64,000 bases of DNA from Microbacterium candidum (GTDB taxonomy: Bacteria; Actinomycetota; Actinomycetes; Actinomycetales; Microbacteriaceae). Of the stretch, positions 1 to 8,543 are shown in pieces (within the stretch, counting starts at the first letter, position 1; each line of letters opens with the position of its first letter). The translations under genes and the position numbers were made by a program. Where the stretch lies: the NCBI RefSeq assembly GCF_030315975.1, contig NZ_JASXSZ010000001.1, positions 1,310,433 to 1,374,432 on the forward strand, written 5' to 3'. Below the pieces are notes generated by a model. The model searched no databases. It had not been told where the DNA came from and saw only the letters and a list, made by a program, of their open reading frames with translations.

Positions 1-19
1 GGGTCTGACCCGCATCCTC

Positions 20-41
20 CGCCCGGTCGGCGGTCCGGGCG
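20..41. terminator. Hairpin, probable terminator of an upstream gene
   Basis: CGCCCGG (20-26) pairs perfectly with CCGGGCG (35-41) across an 8-nt loop, and a T-rich stretch follows at 50-60. It precedes the promoter of the sugar operon, so it probably ends a gene lying left of the window. No poly-T run directly follows the stem. Confidence 0.4.
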
Positions 42-65
42 CGACCGGATCGTTATTTGTTGTGC

Positions 66-94
66 TTGACCACGAATGCAAGGCCGCTTAGTCT
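66..94 (+). promoter_or_regulatory. Probable sigma-A promoter of the sugar ABC operon
   Basis: TTGACC at 66-71 and TAGTCT at 89-94 are separated by 17 nt, a good housekeeping-type pair in an otherwise very GC-rich stretch. The predicted start of transcription is near 101, which leaves a leader of about 50 nt holding the palindromic operator at 126-138 and a GAGAGG ribosome binding site near 137-142. Confidence 0.5.
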
Positions 95-125
95 GAGAAC
101 GTCCAGATCACTTTCGACATTGCAG

Positions 126-138
126 TCGAAACTTTCGA
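126..138. promoter_or_regulatory. Palindromic operator, likely LacI-family site
   Basis: TCGAAACTTTCGA is a perfect palindrome around a single central C. A near copy (11 of 13 positions) lies at 6826-6838, between the LacI-type repressor gene and the esterase gene. LacI-family repressors bind short odd- or even-centred palindromes like this. Its position downstream of the predicted promoter suggests roadblock-type repression of the operon. Confidence 0.55.
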
Positions 139-149
139 GAGGTTCGAAG

Positions 150-1445
150 ATGAACAGACGCGGCATCACTCGCGTCGCTGCGGGGCTGCTGGCCGTCGGC
201 GTCGCTGCCGGCGCCCTCGCCGGCTGCTCCGGCAGCTCGAGCAGCGGCTCGTCCGACGGCAAGGTCACCCTCACGTGGTGGCACAACGGCAACCAGGATC
301 CGCTGAAGGGCCTGTGGGCCGACGTGGCGAAGGAGTTCGAGAAGGCCCACCCGAACGTCACGGTCAAGGTCACCGGCTACCAGAACGAGGACCTGCAGAA
401 GACGCTCATCCCCAACGCGCTGCGGTCGAACAACCCGCCCGACCTGTTCCAGGCGTGGGGCGGCGGCGAGCTCAAGGACCAGGTCGCGGCCGGCTACGTC
501 AAGGACATCTCCGCAGACGTGAAGGACGAGCTCGCCTCGATCGGCCCCACCGCGAGCGGCTGGCAGATCGACGGCAAGACCTACGGACTCCCCTTCTCGT
601 ACGGCATCGAGGGCTTCTGGTACAACAAGGACCTCTTCGCGAAGGCCGGCATCACCGACACCCCGAAGACCTTCGACGAGCTCAATGCCGACATCGCGAA
701 GCTCAAGGCCGCGAACATCACGCCGATCGCGGTCGGTGCCGGCGACAAGTGGCCCGCTGCGCACTGGTGGTACAACTTCGCCCTCAAGGACTGCTCGCCC
801 GAGACCCTGAAGAAGGCGCAGTCGAAGCACGTGTTCGACGACCAGTGCTTCGTCAAGGCCGGTCAGGATCTGCAGACCTTCATCACGACGAACCCCTTCA
901 ATGAGGGCTTCCTCGCCACCCCGGCCCAGCAGGGCGCCGGCAGCTCGGCGGGCCTGCTGGCCAACGGCAAAGCGGCCATGGAGCTCATGGGCCACTGGGA
1001 GCCGGGCGTCGTCGGCGGGCTCACCGCCGACAAGAAGGTGCCGTCCTGGATGGGCTGGTTCAACTTCCCGGGCATCACGGGTGCGGCAGGCGACCCGACT
1101 GCGGCTCTCGGCGGCGGTGACGGCTTCGCGTGCGCGAAGAACGCGCCGAAGGAGTGCGTCGAGCTGCTGAAGTACATCCTCAGCCCGGACGTCCAGAAGC
1201 GGTTCGCCGAGAGCGGCGCCGGCATCCCGACCGTCAAGGAAGCGGCATCCGCCGTTGCCGACCCGAACCTGCAGGCCGTCCTGAAGGGCAAGCAGGACGC
1301 CTCGTACGTCCAACTGTGGCTCGACACGGCGTACGGCACGACCGTCGGCGGAGCGATGAACGACGGCATCGTCAACCTGTTCGCCGGCAAGGGCACGCCC
1401 GAGGACATCGTCAAGGGCATGAAGGATGCCGCGGCGACGGAGTAG
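150..1445 (+). CDS. Sugar ABC transporter substrate-binding lipoprotein
   Basis: This 431-residue protein binds an oligosaccharide outside the membrane and hands it to the two permeases that follow. The N-terminus has a positively charged start, a hydrophobic stretch and the lipobox LAGC near residue 24, then a Ser-rich linker, as in lipid-anchored family 1 extracellular binding proteins. The mature part begins with VTLTWWHNGNQ, typical of CUT1 binding proteins. The ATG at 150 was chosen because GAGAGG lies 7 nt upstream and the signal peptide starts there; an in-frame extension further upstream would overlap the promoter. The gene leads an operon with two permeases and a family 3 glycosidase. 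The ligand is inferred to be a xylo- or gluco-oligosaccharide from these neighbours. Confidence 0.93.
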   Translation: MNRRGITRVAAGLLAVGVAAGALAGCSGSSSSGSSDGKVTLTWWHNGNQDPLKGLWADVAKEFEKAHPNVTVKVTGYQNEDLQKTLIPNALRSNNPPDLFQAWGGGELKDQVAAGYVKDISADVKDELASIGPTASGWQIDGKTYGLPFSYGIEGFWYNKDLFAKAGITDTPKTFDELNADIAKLKAANITPIAVGAGDKWPAAHWWYNFALKDCSPETLKKAQSKHVFDDQCFVKAGQDLQTFITTNPFNEGFLATPAQQGAGSSAGLLANGKAAMELMGHWEPGVVGGLTADKKVPSWMGWFNFPGITGAAGDPTAALGGGDGFACAKNAPKECVELLKYILSPDVQKRFAESGAGIPTVKEAASAVADPNLQAVLKGKQDASYVQLWLDTAYGTTVGGAMNDGIVNLFAGKGTPEDIVKGMKDAAATE

Positions 1446-1454
1446 TCGGGAAAG

Positions 1455-2432
1455 ATGACCATCACCGAGACACGAGCAGCAGAGGTCGGGTCCGCGCACG
1501 CCGCGGGCCCGGCCCCCGCTCGACGCAGAAGATCCGCCAGGACCCGCACCCGCCTCGAGATCGCGCTCTTCGCCGGTCCCGCGACCGTGGTGTACATCGG
1601 GTTCGTCCTCGTCCCCGTGGTGCTGGCCGCGGTCTACAGCTTCTTCAAGTGGAACGGCTACGGGCCGCTCGAAGACGTCAACTTCCCCGCCAACTACGTG
1701 CGGGCGCTCACCGATCCCGTCTTCATCGGCGCGATCGGCCACAACCTCTTCATCGTCTTCATGTCCCTGATCATCCAGGGGCCCATCGCGCTGGTGCTCG
1801 CGCTCCTGCTCAACCGGAGGATGCGGGGGCGCACGCTGCTGCGGATCATCATCTTCATCCCGTACGTCCTCAGCGAGGTGATCGCGGGCCTGACGTGGAA
1901 GCTGCTGCTGCAGCCCGACGGCCCGTTCGACGCGTTCCTCCAGGCGATCGGGCTCGAGCACCTGACGAAGCTGTGGCTCGCGGACGAGAACGTCGTGATG
2001 TGGACGATGTTCTGGATCCTCACGTGGAAGTACATCGGCTTCGCCGTCATCCTGTTCCTCGCGGGGCTCCAGGGCGTGCCCGACGAGCTCATGGAGGCGG
2101 CGCAGCTCGACGGCGCGAACTGGTGGCAGATCCAGCGGCACATCACCGTCCCGCTGCTCGGACCCACGATCCGCATCTGGGCGTTCCTGTCGATCATCGG
2201 CTCGCTGCAGCTGTTCGACATGGTCTGGGTGACCACCGGCGGCGGCCCCGCGGGCGCCACTGCGACGATGGCGACTTACATGGTGCAATACGGCTTCCAG
2301 CGCAACCAGCTCGGCTTCGGCAGCGCGGTCGCCGTCATCATCTTCATCGTCTCGCTCATCTTCGCGCTGGTGTATCAGCGCTTCGTCCTGCGCCGCGATC
2401 TTCAGGGCGCCCTGACCTCGGGGGTGTCCTGA
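1455..2432 (+). CDS. Sugar ABC transporter permease, MalF/UgpA type
   Basis: A 325-residue inner-membrane permease of the CUT1 carbohydrate ABC transporters. After a charged N-terminal tail it shows six hydrophobic segments. The cytoplasmic EAA loop reads EAAQLDGANWWQIQRHITVP near residues 214-233 and contacts the ATPase. It starts 9 nt after the binding-protein stop and is followed after one base by the second permease, so the three genes are clearly one transcript. No ATP-binding subunit is encoded nearby. Actinobacterial CUT1 systems often share a general ATPase of the MsiK type encoded elsewhere, which is the likely arrangement here. Confidence 0.93.
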   Translation: MTITETRAAEVGSAHAAGPAPARRRRSARTRTRLEIALFAGPATVVYIGFVLVPVVLAAVYSFFKWNGYGPLEDVNFPANYVRALTDPVFIGAIGHNLFIVFMSLIIQGPIALVLALLLNRRMRGRTLLRIIIFIPYVLSEVIAGLTWKLLLQPDGPFDAFLQAIGLEHLTKLWLADENVVMWTMFWILTWKYIGFAVILFLAGLQGVPDELMEAAQLDGANWWQIQRHITVPLLGPTIRIWAFLSIIGSLQLFDMVWVTTGGGPAGATATMATYMVQYGFQRNQLGFGSAVAVIIFIVSLIFALVYQRFVLRRDLQGALTSGVS

Positions 2433-2433
2433 G

Positions 2434-3306
2434 ATGGCCACGCAGACCCTCCTCGCACCGGGCGTCGACTCGGCTCCGGCGGGCCGGAGGTTCGACTGGG
2501 GCCAGCCCTTCGTCTACCTGCTCGCGCTCGTCATCGCGGGGATCACCATCGCGCCCGTCGCCTACATCTGGATCGGCGGATTCCGCACGACCGCGGCCCT
2601 CAACGCCGATCCGGCCGGCTGGCCCGATCCGTGGGTCCTCACGAACTACGCGAACGTGCTCACCGCGCCGGCGTTCTGGCAGCAGGTGGTCAACAGCACG
2701 CTGATCGCGCTCGCCACGACCGTCGGCGTCGTCCTCCTCGGCGTCATGGCGGCGTTCGCGATCGCGCGGTACGACTTCCGCGGGCGGAACGCGCTGTACT
2801 CGATGTTCACGGCGGGCCTCCTGTTCCCGCTGACCGTCGCGATCCTGCCGCTGTACCTGATGCTCAAGGACATCGGACTGCTGGGCTCGCTCGCCGGCGT
2901 CTTCATCCCGCAGATCGCCTTCGCGCTGCCGACGACGATCATCATCCTCGTGCCGTTCCTCCGGGCGATCCCGGGCGAGCTCGAGGATGCCGCCGCCATC
3001 GACGGAACGGGTCGCATCGGCTTCTTCTGGCGGATCATGCTGCCCTTGTCGGGCCCGGGCCTCGTGACCGTGGGCGTGCTCGCGTTCATCGGCAGCTGGA
3101 ACGCCTACCTGCTCCCGCTGCTGACGCTCAACGATCCGAGTGCGTACACGCTGCCGCTCGGCGTGCAGCAGTTCTCGACGCAGTACTCGCAGGACACGGC
3201 ATCCGTCCTCGCGTTCACGTCGCTCGCGATGCTCCCGGCGATCGCGTTCTTCACGCTCGCGCAGCGCCGCATCGTCGGCGGTCTCACCGGGGCGGTGAAG
3301 GGATGA
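2434..3306 (+). CDS. Sugar ABC transporter permease, MalG/UgpE type
   Basis: A 290-residue partner permease with six membrane segments and the EAA-type loop ELEDAAAIDGTGRIGFFWRI near residues 182-201. It forms the heterodimeric channel with the preceding permease. The stop overlaps the start of the glycosidase gene in an ATGA arrangement (3303-3306), which points to translational coupling between uptake and intracellular hydrolysis of the imported sugar. Confidence 0.93.
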   Translation: MATQTLLAPGVDSAPAGRRFDWGQPFVYLLALVIAGITIAPVAYIWIGGFRTTAALNADPAGWPDPWVLTNYANVLTAPAFWQQVVNSTLIALATTVGVVLLGVMAAFAIARYDFRGRNALYSMFTAGLLFPLTVAILPLYLMLKDIGLLGSLAGVFIPQIAFALPTTIIILVPFLRAIPGELEDAAAIDGTGRIGFFWRIMLPLSGPGLVTVGVLAFIGSWNAYLLPLLTLNDPSAYTLPLGVQQFSTQYSQDTASVLAFTSLAMLPAIAFFTLAQRRIVGGLTGAVKG

Positions 3307-5639
3307 CGCGCGCGGACGAGCTCATCGCGGAGATGACGCTCGAGGAGAAGATCGCCCAGCTGTACGGCGTGTGGGTCGGCGCATCCGAGAGCGGCGGGGA
3401 TGTGGCGCCCCACCAGCACGAGATGGACGACGAGATCGACCTGGACGCGCTGCTGCCGTCGGGGCTCGGTCAGCTGACCCGCCCGTTCGGCACCCGACCG
3501 GTGGATGCGGCGCTCGGAGCGCTATCCCTCGCACGGACGCAGGAACGGATCCGCACGGCGTCCCGCTTCGGCATCCCCGCTGTCGCGCACGAGGAGTGCC
3601 TCGCCGGCTTCGCCGCGTGGGGGGCCACCGCGTACCCGGTGCCGCTGTCGTGGGGCGCGTCGTTCGACCCCGCGCTCGTCGAGGAGATGGCCGCGCGCAT
3701 CGGCGCCGACATGCGGTCGGTCGGCGTCCATCAGGGTCTCGCGCCCGTGCTGGACGTCGTGCGGGACGCGCGCTGGGGTCGTGTCGAGGAGACGATCGGG
3801 GAGGACCCGCACCTCGTCGCCACGGTCGCCACGGCGTACGTGCGCGGGCTGGAGTCGTCGGGCATCGTCGCGACCCTCAAGCACTTCGTCGGCTACTCGG
3901 CCTCGCGCGCGGGACGCAACCTCGCTCCCGTGTCGATCGGGCCGCGCGAGGTCGCCGATGTGCTGCTCCCGCCGTTCGAGATGGCGCTGCGGGACGGCGG
4001 TGCGCGCAGCGTCATGAACGCGTACACCGACCTCGACGGGGTGCCGTCGGCGGCCGACCGGTCGCTGCTCACTTCGCTTCTCCGAGACACCTGGGGGTTC
4101 GAGGGCACCGTCGTCGCCGACTACTTCGCGGTCGCGTTCCTGAAGCTCCTCCACGGTGTCGCCGACACGTGGGCGGATGCCGCGGGCGCGGCCCTGCACG
4201 CCGGCATCGACGTCGAGCTGCCGACGGTGAAGACGTTCGGCGAGCCGCTGCAGCGGGCCGTCGAGGAGGGTGCCGTGGACGTCGCCCTGATCGACACGGC
4301 CCTGCTCCGCGTCCTGCGTCAGAAGGAGGAGCTCGGGCTGCTCGACCCCTCGTGGTCGGCCATGCCGTCCGCGCTCGTGGGCCTCGACCTGTCCGATCCC
4401 ACCGCTCTGCGGGGTGCCGTCGATCTCGATCCGGCGGGGAACCGGGAGTTCGCGGCGCGCCTCGCGGAGGAGGCTGTCGTCCTCCTCCGGAACGACGGGA
4501 TGCTGCCACTCTCGGCCTCACGGCGATCCGCACCCCTGCGGATCGCCGTGATCGGGCCGAATGCGGACGACCCGTACGCGATGCTCGGCTGCTACTCGTT
4601 CCCGACGCACGTCGTGTCGCAGCATCCCGGGGTCGCCCTCGGCATCCGCATCCCGACGCTGCTCGAGGCGGTGAGAGAGGAGTTCCCCGAAGCCTCCGTG
4701 CGGCACGCGCGCGGCACGAGTGTCGACGGCGGAGAGACCGAGGGGATCGCCGCGGCGGTCACGCTCGCCTCCCAGTCTGACGTCGTCGTCCTGGCCCTCG
4801 GCGACCGCGCCGGCCTGTTCGGACGCGGGACGAGCGGGGAAGGATGCGATGCGGAGTCCCTCGCCCTGCCGGGCGCGCAGCAGGAGCTGCTGGACGCGTT
4901 GCTGGATGCCGGCACCCCGGTATCCGTCGTGCTGCTCGCCGGTCGCCCGTACGCCCTCGGCCGCGGCGCGAGTGAGGCGTCGGCGATCGTGGCGGCGTTC
5001 TTCGCCGGCGAGGAGGGGGCGACAGTGGTGGCGGGAGTGCTGTCCGGCCGCGTGAACCCGAGCGGACGCCTGCCGGTCAGCATCCCGTCGGGCACCGGCG
5101 CACAGCCCGCTACGTATCTCGCCCCGCCGCTCGCTCGGGCGACGGATGTCTCGAACATCGACCCGACCGCGGCCTTCGCGTTCGGGCACGGACTGTCCTA
5201 CACGTCGTTCGACTGGTCGCCGCTGGTAGCGGCCTCGTCATATGCCGCGACGGACGGCGCGTTCGACCTGTCGCTCACGGTGACGAACGTCGGTGTGCGC
5301 GGGGGCTCCGAGATCGTGCAGCTCTACCTGCATGATCCCGTCGCCTCGATCGTCCGACCCGTGCAGCGCCTCATCGGGTACGCCCGCGTCGCGCTCGCGG
5401 CGGGGGAGTCGGCGACGGTGGAGTTCCACGTGCCGGCGGACCTGGCATCCTTCACCGGACGCGACCTGCGCCGCATCGTCGAGCCGGGTGCGCTCGTCCT
5501 CTCCGCCGGCCGGTCGAGCGCCGACCTCGCGTCGTCGGTCCACGTGACCCTCGACGGACCGGTCCGGGTCGTCGGGCACGACCGTGCGCTGGAACCGGAG
5601 GTGCGGGTCGCGGTGCCGGTGGGTCAGCTGGCCGGCTAG
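3303..5639 (+). CDS. Glycoside hydrolase family 3, beta-xylosidase/beta-glucosidase
   Basis: A 778-residue cytoplasmic enzyme (no signal peptide) that should cleave the non-reducing end of the imported oligosaccharide. The order is a family 3 TIM-barrel domain with KHFVGYS and the nucleophile loop GTVVADYFAV (Asp near residue 273), a C-terminal alpha/beta sandwich with GRLPVSIPSG, and a fibronectin-III-like domain (LTVTNVGVRGGSEIVQLYL). The ATG at 3303 overlaps the permease stop; the reading frame stays open further upstream but would run inside that permease. Beta-xylosidase is favoured over beta-glucosidase only by context (acetyl-xylan-esterase-like neighbour, xylA/xylB nearby); family 3 substrate preference cannot be read safely from sequence. 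Confidence 0.9.
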   Translation: MTRADELIAEMTLEEKIAQLYGVWVGASESGGDVAPHQHEMDDEIDLDALLPSGLGQLTRPFGTRPVDAALGALSLARTQERIRTASRFGIPAVAHEECLAGFAAWGATAYPVPLSWGASFDPALVEEMAARIGADMRSVGVHQGLAPVLDVVRDARWGRVEETIGEDPHLVATVATAYVRGLESSGIVATLKHFVGYSASRAGRNLAPVSIGPREVADVLLPPFEMALRDGGARSVMNAYTDLDGVPSAADRSLLTSLLRDTWGFEGTVVADYFAVAFLKLLHGVADTWADAAGAALHAGIDVELPTVKTFGEPLQRAVEEGAVDVALIDTALLRVLRQKEELGLLDPSWSAMPSALVGLDLSDPTALRGAVDLDPAGNREFAARLAEEAVVLLRNDGMLPLSASRRSAPLRIAVIGPNADDPYAMLGCYSFPTHVVSQHPGVALGIRIPTLLEAVREEFPEASVRHARGTSVDGGETEGIAAAVTLASQSDVVVLALGDRAGLFGRGTSGEGCDAESLALPGAQQELLDALLDAGTPVSVVLLAGRPYALGRGASEASAIVAAFFAGEEGATVVAGVLSGRVNPSGRLPVSIPSGTGAQPATYLAPPLARATDVSNIDPTAAFAFGHGLSYTSFDWSPLVAASSYAATDGAFDLSLTVTNVGVRGGSEIVQLYLHDPVASIVRPVQRLIGYARVALAAGESATVEFHVPADLASFTGRDLRRIVEPGALVLSAGRSSADLASSVHVTLDGPVRVVGHDRALEPEVRVAVPVGQLAG

Positions 5640-5655
5640 GTTCTCGGCCTCCGTC

Positions 5656-5705
5656 CCGGCCCCCGGCCCCGCCCCGGCCCCGGCCCCGGCCCCGGCCCCG
5701 GCCCA
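5656..5705. repeat. Hexanucleotide (GGCCCC)n simple repeat
   Basis: Immediately 3' of the glycosidase gene the sequence becomes a run of GGCCCC units with slight imperfections. It is non-coding, lies between two convergent genes, and is prone to slippage. It may add to transcription stop but has no clear stem-loop. Confidence 0.7.
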
Positions 5706-5722
5706 GGCCCGTGGCATCCCTC

Positions 5723-5778
5723 GACTTGCGGCAAATGGTGACTGTGAAGGCCGCGATAACCGCCGTTCGCCGCAAGTC
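5723..5778. repeat. 56-nt palindromic element, copy 1 (GACTTGCGGC family)
   Basis: The element begins GACTTGCGGC and ends GCCGCAAGTC, giving 10-bp perfect terminal inverted repeats (11 bp counting the flanking C/G). A second element with the same ends and exactly the same 56-nt length lies at 15751-15806. The inner parts are similar in layout but diverged. It sits between the convergent glycosidase and lacI-type genes. Confidence 0.75.
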
Positions 5779-5801
5779 GGCGAGCGGCGGACGGCCCCGG
5801 A

Positions 5802-6809
5802 CTACGCGCGCGGCGCGGCGGTCGAGCCCCGCACCACGAGGTGGGTCGCGAGATCCATCCGGAGGGTGTCGGGCTCGCCGCCGTCTGCCATGCGCAGCAC
5901 GAGGCGTGTCGCCTCCTCGCCCATGCGTCGCAGCGGCTGGTGCACCGTGGTCAGCTGCGGGCTCATCCACCGCGCGAGGGCGATGTCGTCGTAGCCGACG
6001 ATCGAGAGGTCGTCCGGAACCGACATCCCCACCGCACGAGCGGCGGCGATCGCGCCGACCGCCTGGAGGTCGCTGCCCGCGAAGATCGCGGTCGGCGCGT
6101 TGTCCAGACGCAGCAGTTCGGCCGCGCGGGCCTCGCCGCCCGTCGTGTGGAAATCGCCGAAGCGGACCCATGCCGGGTCGACCTCGAGCCCCGCGGTGTT
6201 CATCGCACTGCGATACCCGTCGACGCGGGCGAGCGAGCACATCATGTCCTCGGGGCCGGTGATCGCGGCGATGCGCCTGTGTCCGAGTTCGATGAGGTGG
6301 CGGGTCGCGACGACGCCGCCCGCCCAGTTCGCCGAGCCGACGCTCGGGACCTCCGGCGACGGGTCGCCGGCCGGGTCGACGATCGCGAAGGGGATGCCGC
6401 GAGACGCGAGCTTGTCGCGCCACGGCGGCGGCAGCTCGCTGAAGACGAGCACGACCCCGGTCGGGCGGCGCCGCAGCACGGCGTCGATCCAGTCGGCCGC
6501 GGGGGAGTGCCGGCTGCCGCTCACCGTCAGCACGACCGAGAGTCCCGCCTGCTGCGCGACGCTCTCGACGCCCTCGATGACCTCCATCGACCAGCTGCTC
6601 TCGAGCTCGTGGAAGACGAGCTCGATGAAGTCGCCGCGCCGCTTGCCGCCGCGGCGCTGGTAGCCGTGGCGCGCGAGGTGCTCCTCGACGCGGGAGCGTG
6701 TGGCGGGCGCGACATCCGTCCGGCCGTTCAGCACCTTCGAGATCGTGGCGAGCGAGACGCCCGCCTCGGTCGCGATCTCGGCGAGGGTGACGCGCGGAAC
6801 ATCTGACAT
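5802..6809 (-). CDS. LacI-family transcriptional repressor
   Basis: A 335-residue regulator with an N-terminal LacI helix-turn-helix (AEIATEAGVSLATISKVLNG, residues about 10-29) and a periplasmic-binding-like sugar-sensing domain with LSIVGYDDIALARWMSPQLT near residues 260-279. It is encoded divergently from the esterase gene, with only 49 bp between the starts, and that gap holds the 6826-6838 operator. The same operator stands before the sugar ABC operon, so it probably represses both itself and the whole uptake/hydrolysis set until a xylo-oligosaccharide or related inducer binds. The inducer is an inference from gene context. Confidence 0.93.
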   Translation of the reverse strand: MSDVPRVTLAEIATEAGVSLATISKVLNGRTDVAPATRSRVEEHLARHGYQRRGGKRRGDFIELVFHELESSWSMEVIEGVESVAQQAGLSVVLTVSGSRHSPAADWIDAVLRRRPTGVVLVFSELPPPWRDKLASRGIPFAIVDPAGDPSPEVPSVGSANWAGGVVATRHLIELGHRRIAAITGPEDMMCSLARVDGYRSAMNTAGLEVDPAWVRFGDFHTTGGEARAAELLRLDNAPTAIFAGSDLQAVGAIAAARAVGMSVPDDLSIVGYDDIALARWMSPQLTTVHQPLRRMGEEATRLVLRMADGGEPDTLRMDLATHLVVRGSTAAPRA

Positions 6810-6825
6810 GTTTCGATGGTAGTGG

Positions 6826-6838
6826 CCGAAACTATCGA
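6826..6838. promoter_or_regulatory. LacI-type operator between regulator and esterase
   Basis: CCGAAACTATCGA matches the perfect palindrome TCGAAACTTTCGA at 126-138 at 11 of 13 positions. It lies in the 49-bp divergent gap, where one bound repressor could control both genes. A wider pair TTCGAT (6812-6817) / ATCGAA (6834-6839) also flanks the site. Confidence 0.55.
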
Positions 6839-6858
6839 ATCATCGGTAACGTGAACGC

Positions 6859-7824
6859 GTGCCTTGGCTTGATCTGACGCTGCCCGAACTCGAGTCCTAC
6901 CGTCCCGACGTCCGCGAGCCGGCGGACTTCGACGCGTTCTGGGAGACGACGATAGCCGCAGCGCGTGCGATCGACGGCGATGTCGTCGTGGAGCGGACGT
7001 CGTCACCGCTGTCGGCGTTCGACGTGTTCGACGTCACGTTCCCCGGTTTCGCGGGGGATCCGATCAAGGCGTGGTTCCTCGCGCCCGCGGGCGCGACGGA
7101 GCCGCTCCCGACGGTCGTCGAGTTCAACGGGTACGGAGGCGGGCGCGGACTTCCGTCGGAGCGCCTGCAGTGGCCGGCCGCGGGGTACGCCTACCTGTTC
7201 ATGGACACGCGAGGGCAGGGTTCCGGATGGGGGATGGGCGGGCACACGCCCGATCCGCACGGCACCGGTCCGTCGACCCCGGGCTTCATGACGCGCGGCA
7301 TCGAGAGCCCCGACGACTACTACTATCGCCGGGTGTTCACCGACGCGGTGCGAGCGGTGGATGCGGTGCGCACGCTGCCGCAGGTCGACCCTGCTCGCGT
7401 CGCCGTCACGGGCGGAAGCCAGGGCGGCGGCATCACGCTCGCCGCGGGCGCGCTGTGCGACGGACTCGTCGCCGTGATGCCGGACGTCCCGTTCCTCTGT
7501 CACTTCGAGCGTGCCGTCGGACTCACCGATCGGTATCCCTACGAGGAGATCGTGCGCTATCTCGCCGTGCACCGCGGTGCCGAGGAGCGCGTGTTCGACA
7601 CGCTGTCGTATTTCGACGGCGCGAACTTCGCGCGCCGGGCGAGCGTGCCGGCGCTGTTCTCGGTCGCGCTGATGGATGAGACGTGCCCTCCGTCCACGGT
7701 GTACGCGGCGTTCAACCGGTACGCCGGTCCGCGCGAGATGTCGGTGTACCGCTACAACAATCACGAGGGCGGCCAGGCGTACCAGTGGGTCGGGCAGGAG
7801 GCGTTCGTCCGCTCCCGGGTCTGA
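6859..7824 (+). CDS. Acetyl xylan esterase / cephalosporin-C deacetylase family
   Basis: A 321-residue alpha/beta hydrolase that removes acetyl groups from xylo-oligosaccharides in the AXE1/CAH family. The nucleophile elbow VTGGSQGGG is near residues 188-196. The family-typical RGQGSGWGMGGHTPD near residues 119-133 and the C-terminal His in NNHEGG are both visible. There is no signal peptide, so it acts on sugar already imported, matching the cytoplasmic glycosidase. The GTG at 6859 is the only start that gives the conserved N-terminus PWLDLTLPELESY. Confidence 0.9.
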   Translation: MPWLDLTLPELESYRPDVREPADFDAFWETTIAAARAIDGDVVVERTSSPLSAFDVFDVTFPGFAGDPIKAWFLAPAGATEPLPTVVEFNGYGGGRGLPSERLQWPAAGYAYLFMDTRGQGSGWGMGGHTPDPHGTGPSTPGFMTRGIESPDDYYYRRVFTDAVRAVDAVRTLPQVDPARVAVTGGSQGGGITLAAGALCDGLVAVMPDVPFLCHFERAVGLTDRYPYEEIVRYLAVHRGAEERVFDTLSYFDGANFARRASVPALFSVALMDETCPPSTVYAAFNRYAGPREMSVYRYNNHEGGQAYQWVGQEAFVRSRV

Positions 7825-7849
7825 CGCCCGCCTCCGGCGTGACCTCCCG

Positions 7850-8485
7850 TCACCCGGCCGGCGCCACCGGCTGGCGCAGGATGGTGCGCATCTTCTCGGG
7901 AGCGACCCTTCGCGCGTCGCTCAGGTAGATCTCGTGGTGGATGCCCGTCATCCGCAGGCCCTGCTCGGGGATGAGCACATGGTGCAGGTGCTCGAGCACG
8001 GGGGCTTCGTCGTCGAACGAGCCGACGTGCAGCGTCTGGATGCACAGCCCTTCTGCGAGCGACGCGAGCCGGATGTCGCCGAGCCTTGCCGGCGGGGTCT
8101 TGCCTCGTGCCGGTGCCGCGACCTGGCCGATCGCTGCGTCGACGCGGAGATCATCGATCCAGTCCGGGACGAGGATCATCATCGTCCAATCCCACTTCGA
8201 CTTGTCGCGGGCGGTCGTGAAAGAGTCCATGTCGTCGGCGTGCCACAGGCCCTCGAGCGGCGGGACGACGTAGTCGCGTTCGAGCTCCCGTCGGCTCGCG
8301 AACTTCAGCGCGTACGCGACGGGGTACAGCGCGGCGAGAGCGTCGGCGTACGCGGGCGACGTGTTCGGATCGCCGTGCCCGTCGATCATGAGGTACCGCC
8401 GCTCCGGGACCTCGAGGATGCGGAACTCTCCGCGCTTCGCCCGGTAGCTGTCGAGCGCCTTGGTGAAGTCGGTCTTGTCCGTCAC
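7850..8485 (-). CDS. GyrI-like small-molecule-binding domain protein
   Basis: A 211-residue protein resembling GyrI-like/SOUL-type ligand-binding domains: it opens VTDKTDFTKALDSYRAKRGE and contains VPERRYLMIDGHGDPNTSPA and WDWTMMILVPDWI. Such proteins bind hydrophobic small molecules or act as immunity or effector-binding modules; no DNA-binding domain is attached. The GTG at 8485 is preferred because the open frame upstream is low-complexity intergenic sequence; a GTG at 8494 is a close alternative. The ligand is unknown. Convergent with the esterase gene. Confidence 0.8.
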   Translation of the reverse strand: MTDKTDFTKALDSYRAKRGEFRILEVPERRYLMIDGHGDPNTSPAYADALAALYPVAYALKFASRRELERDYVVPPLEGLWHADDMDSFTTARDKSKWDWTMMILVPDWIDDLRVDAAIGQVAAPARGKTPPARLGDIRLASLAEGLCIQTLHVGSFDDEAPVLEHLHHVLIPEQGLRMTGIHHEIYLSDARRVAPEKMRTILRQPVAPAG

Positions 8486-8543
8486 CCGGGTCACGTTAGC
8501 GGCGGCCGCCGACACGGGCCGGGCACCGCTCTCGGCCGTGCGT

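Noticed and set aside
141..150. tRNA T-loop-like GGTTCGAAG
   Set aside because: No cloverleaf or CCA-proximal stem can be drawn around it; it is the ribosome-binding region of the sugar-binding protein gene. No other tRNA was found.
108..2441. Very long open frames on the strand opposite the ABC operon and in other places (for example opposite sbcC, 25716-29180)
   Set aside because: These are typical high-GC shadows: Arg/Ala/Pro/His-rich translations with no domains, directly opposite well-recognised genes.
5656..5705. Terminator in the GGCCCC run
   Set aside because: The run is one-sided (C and G in fixed hexamers) and forms no defined stem with loop and tail.
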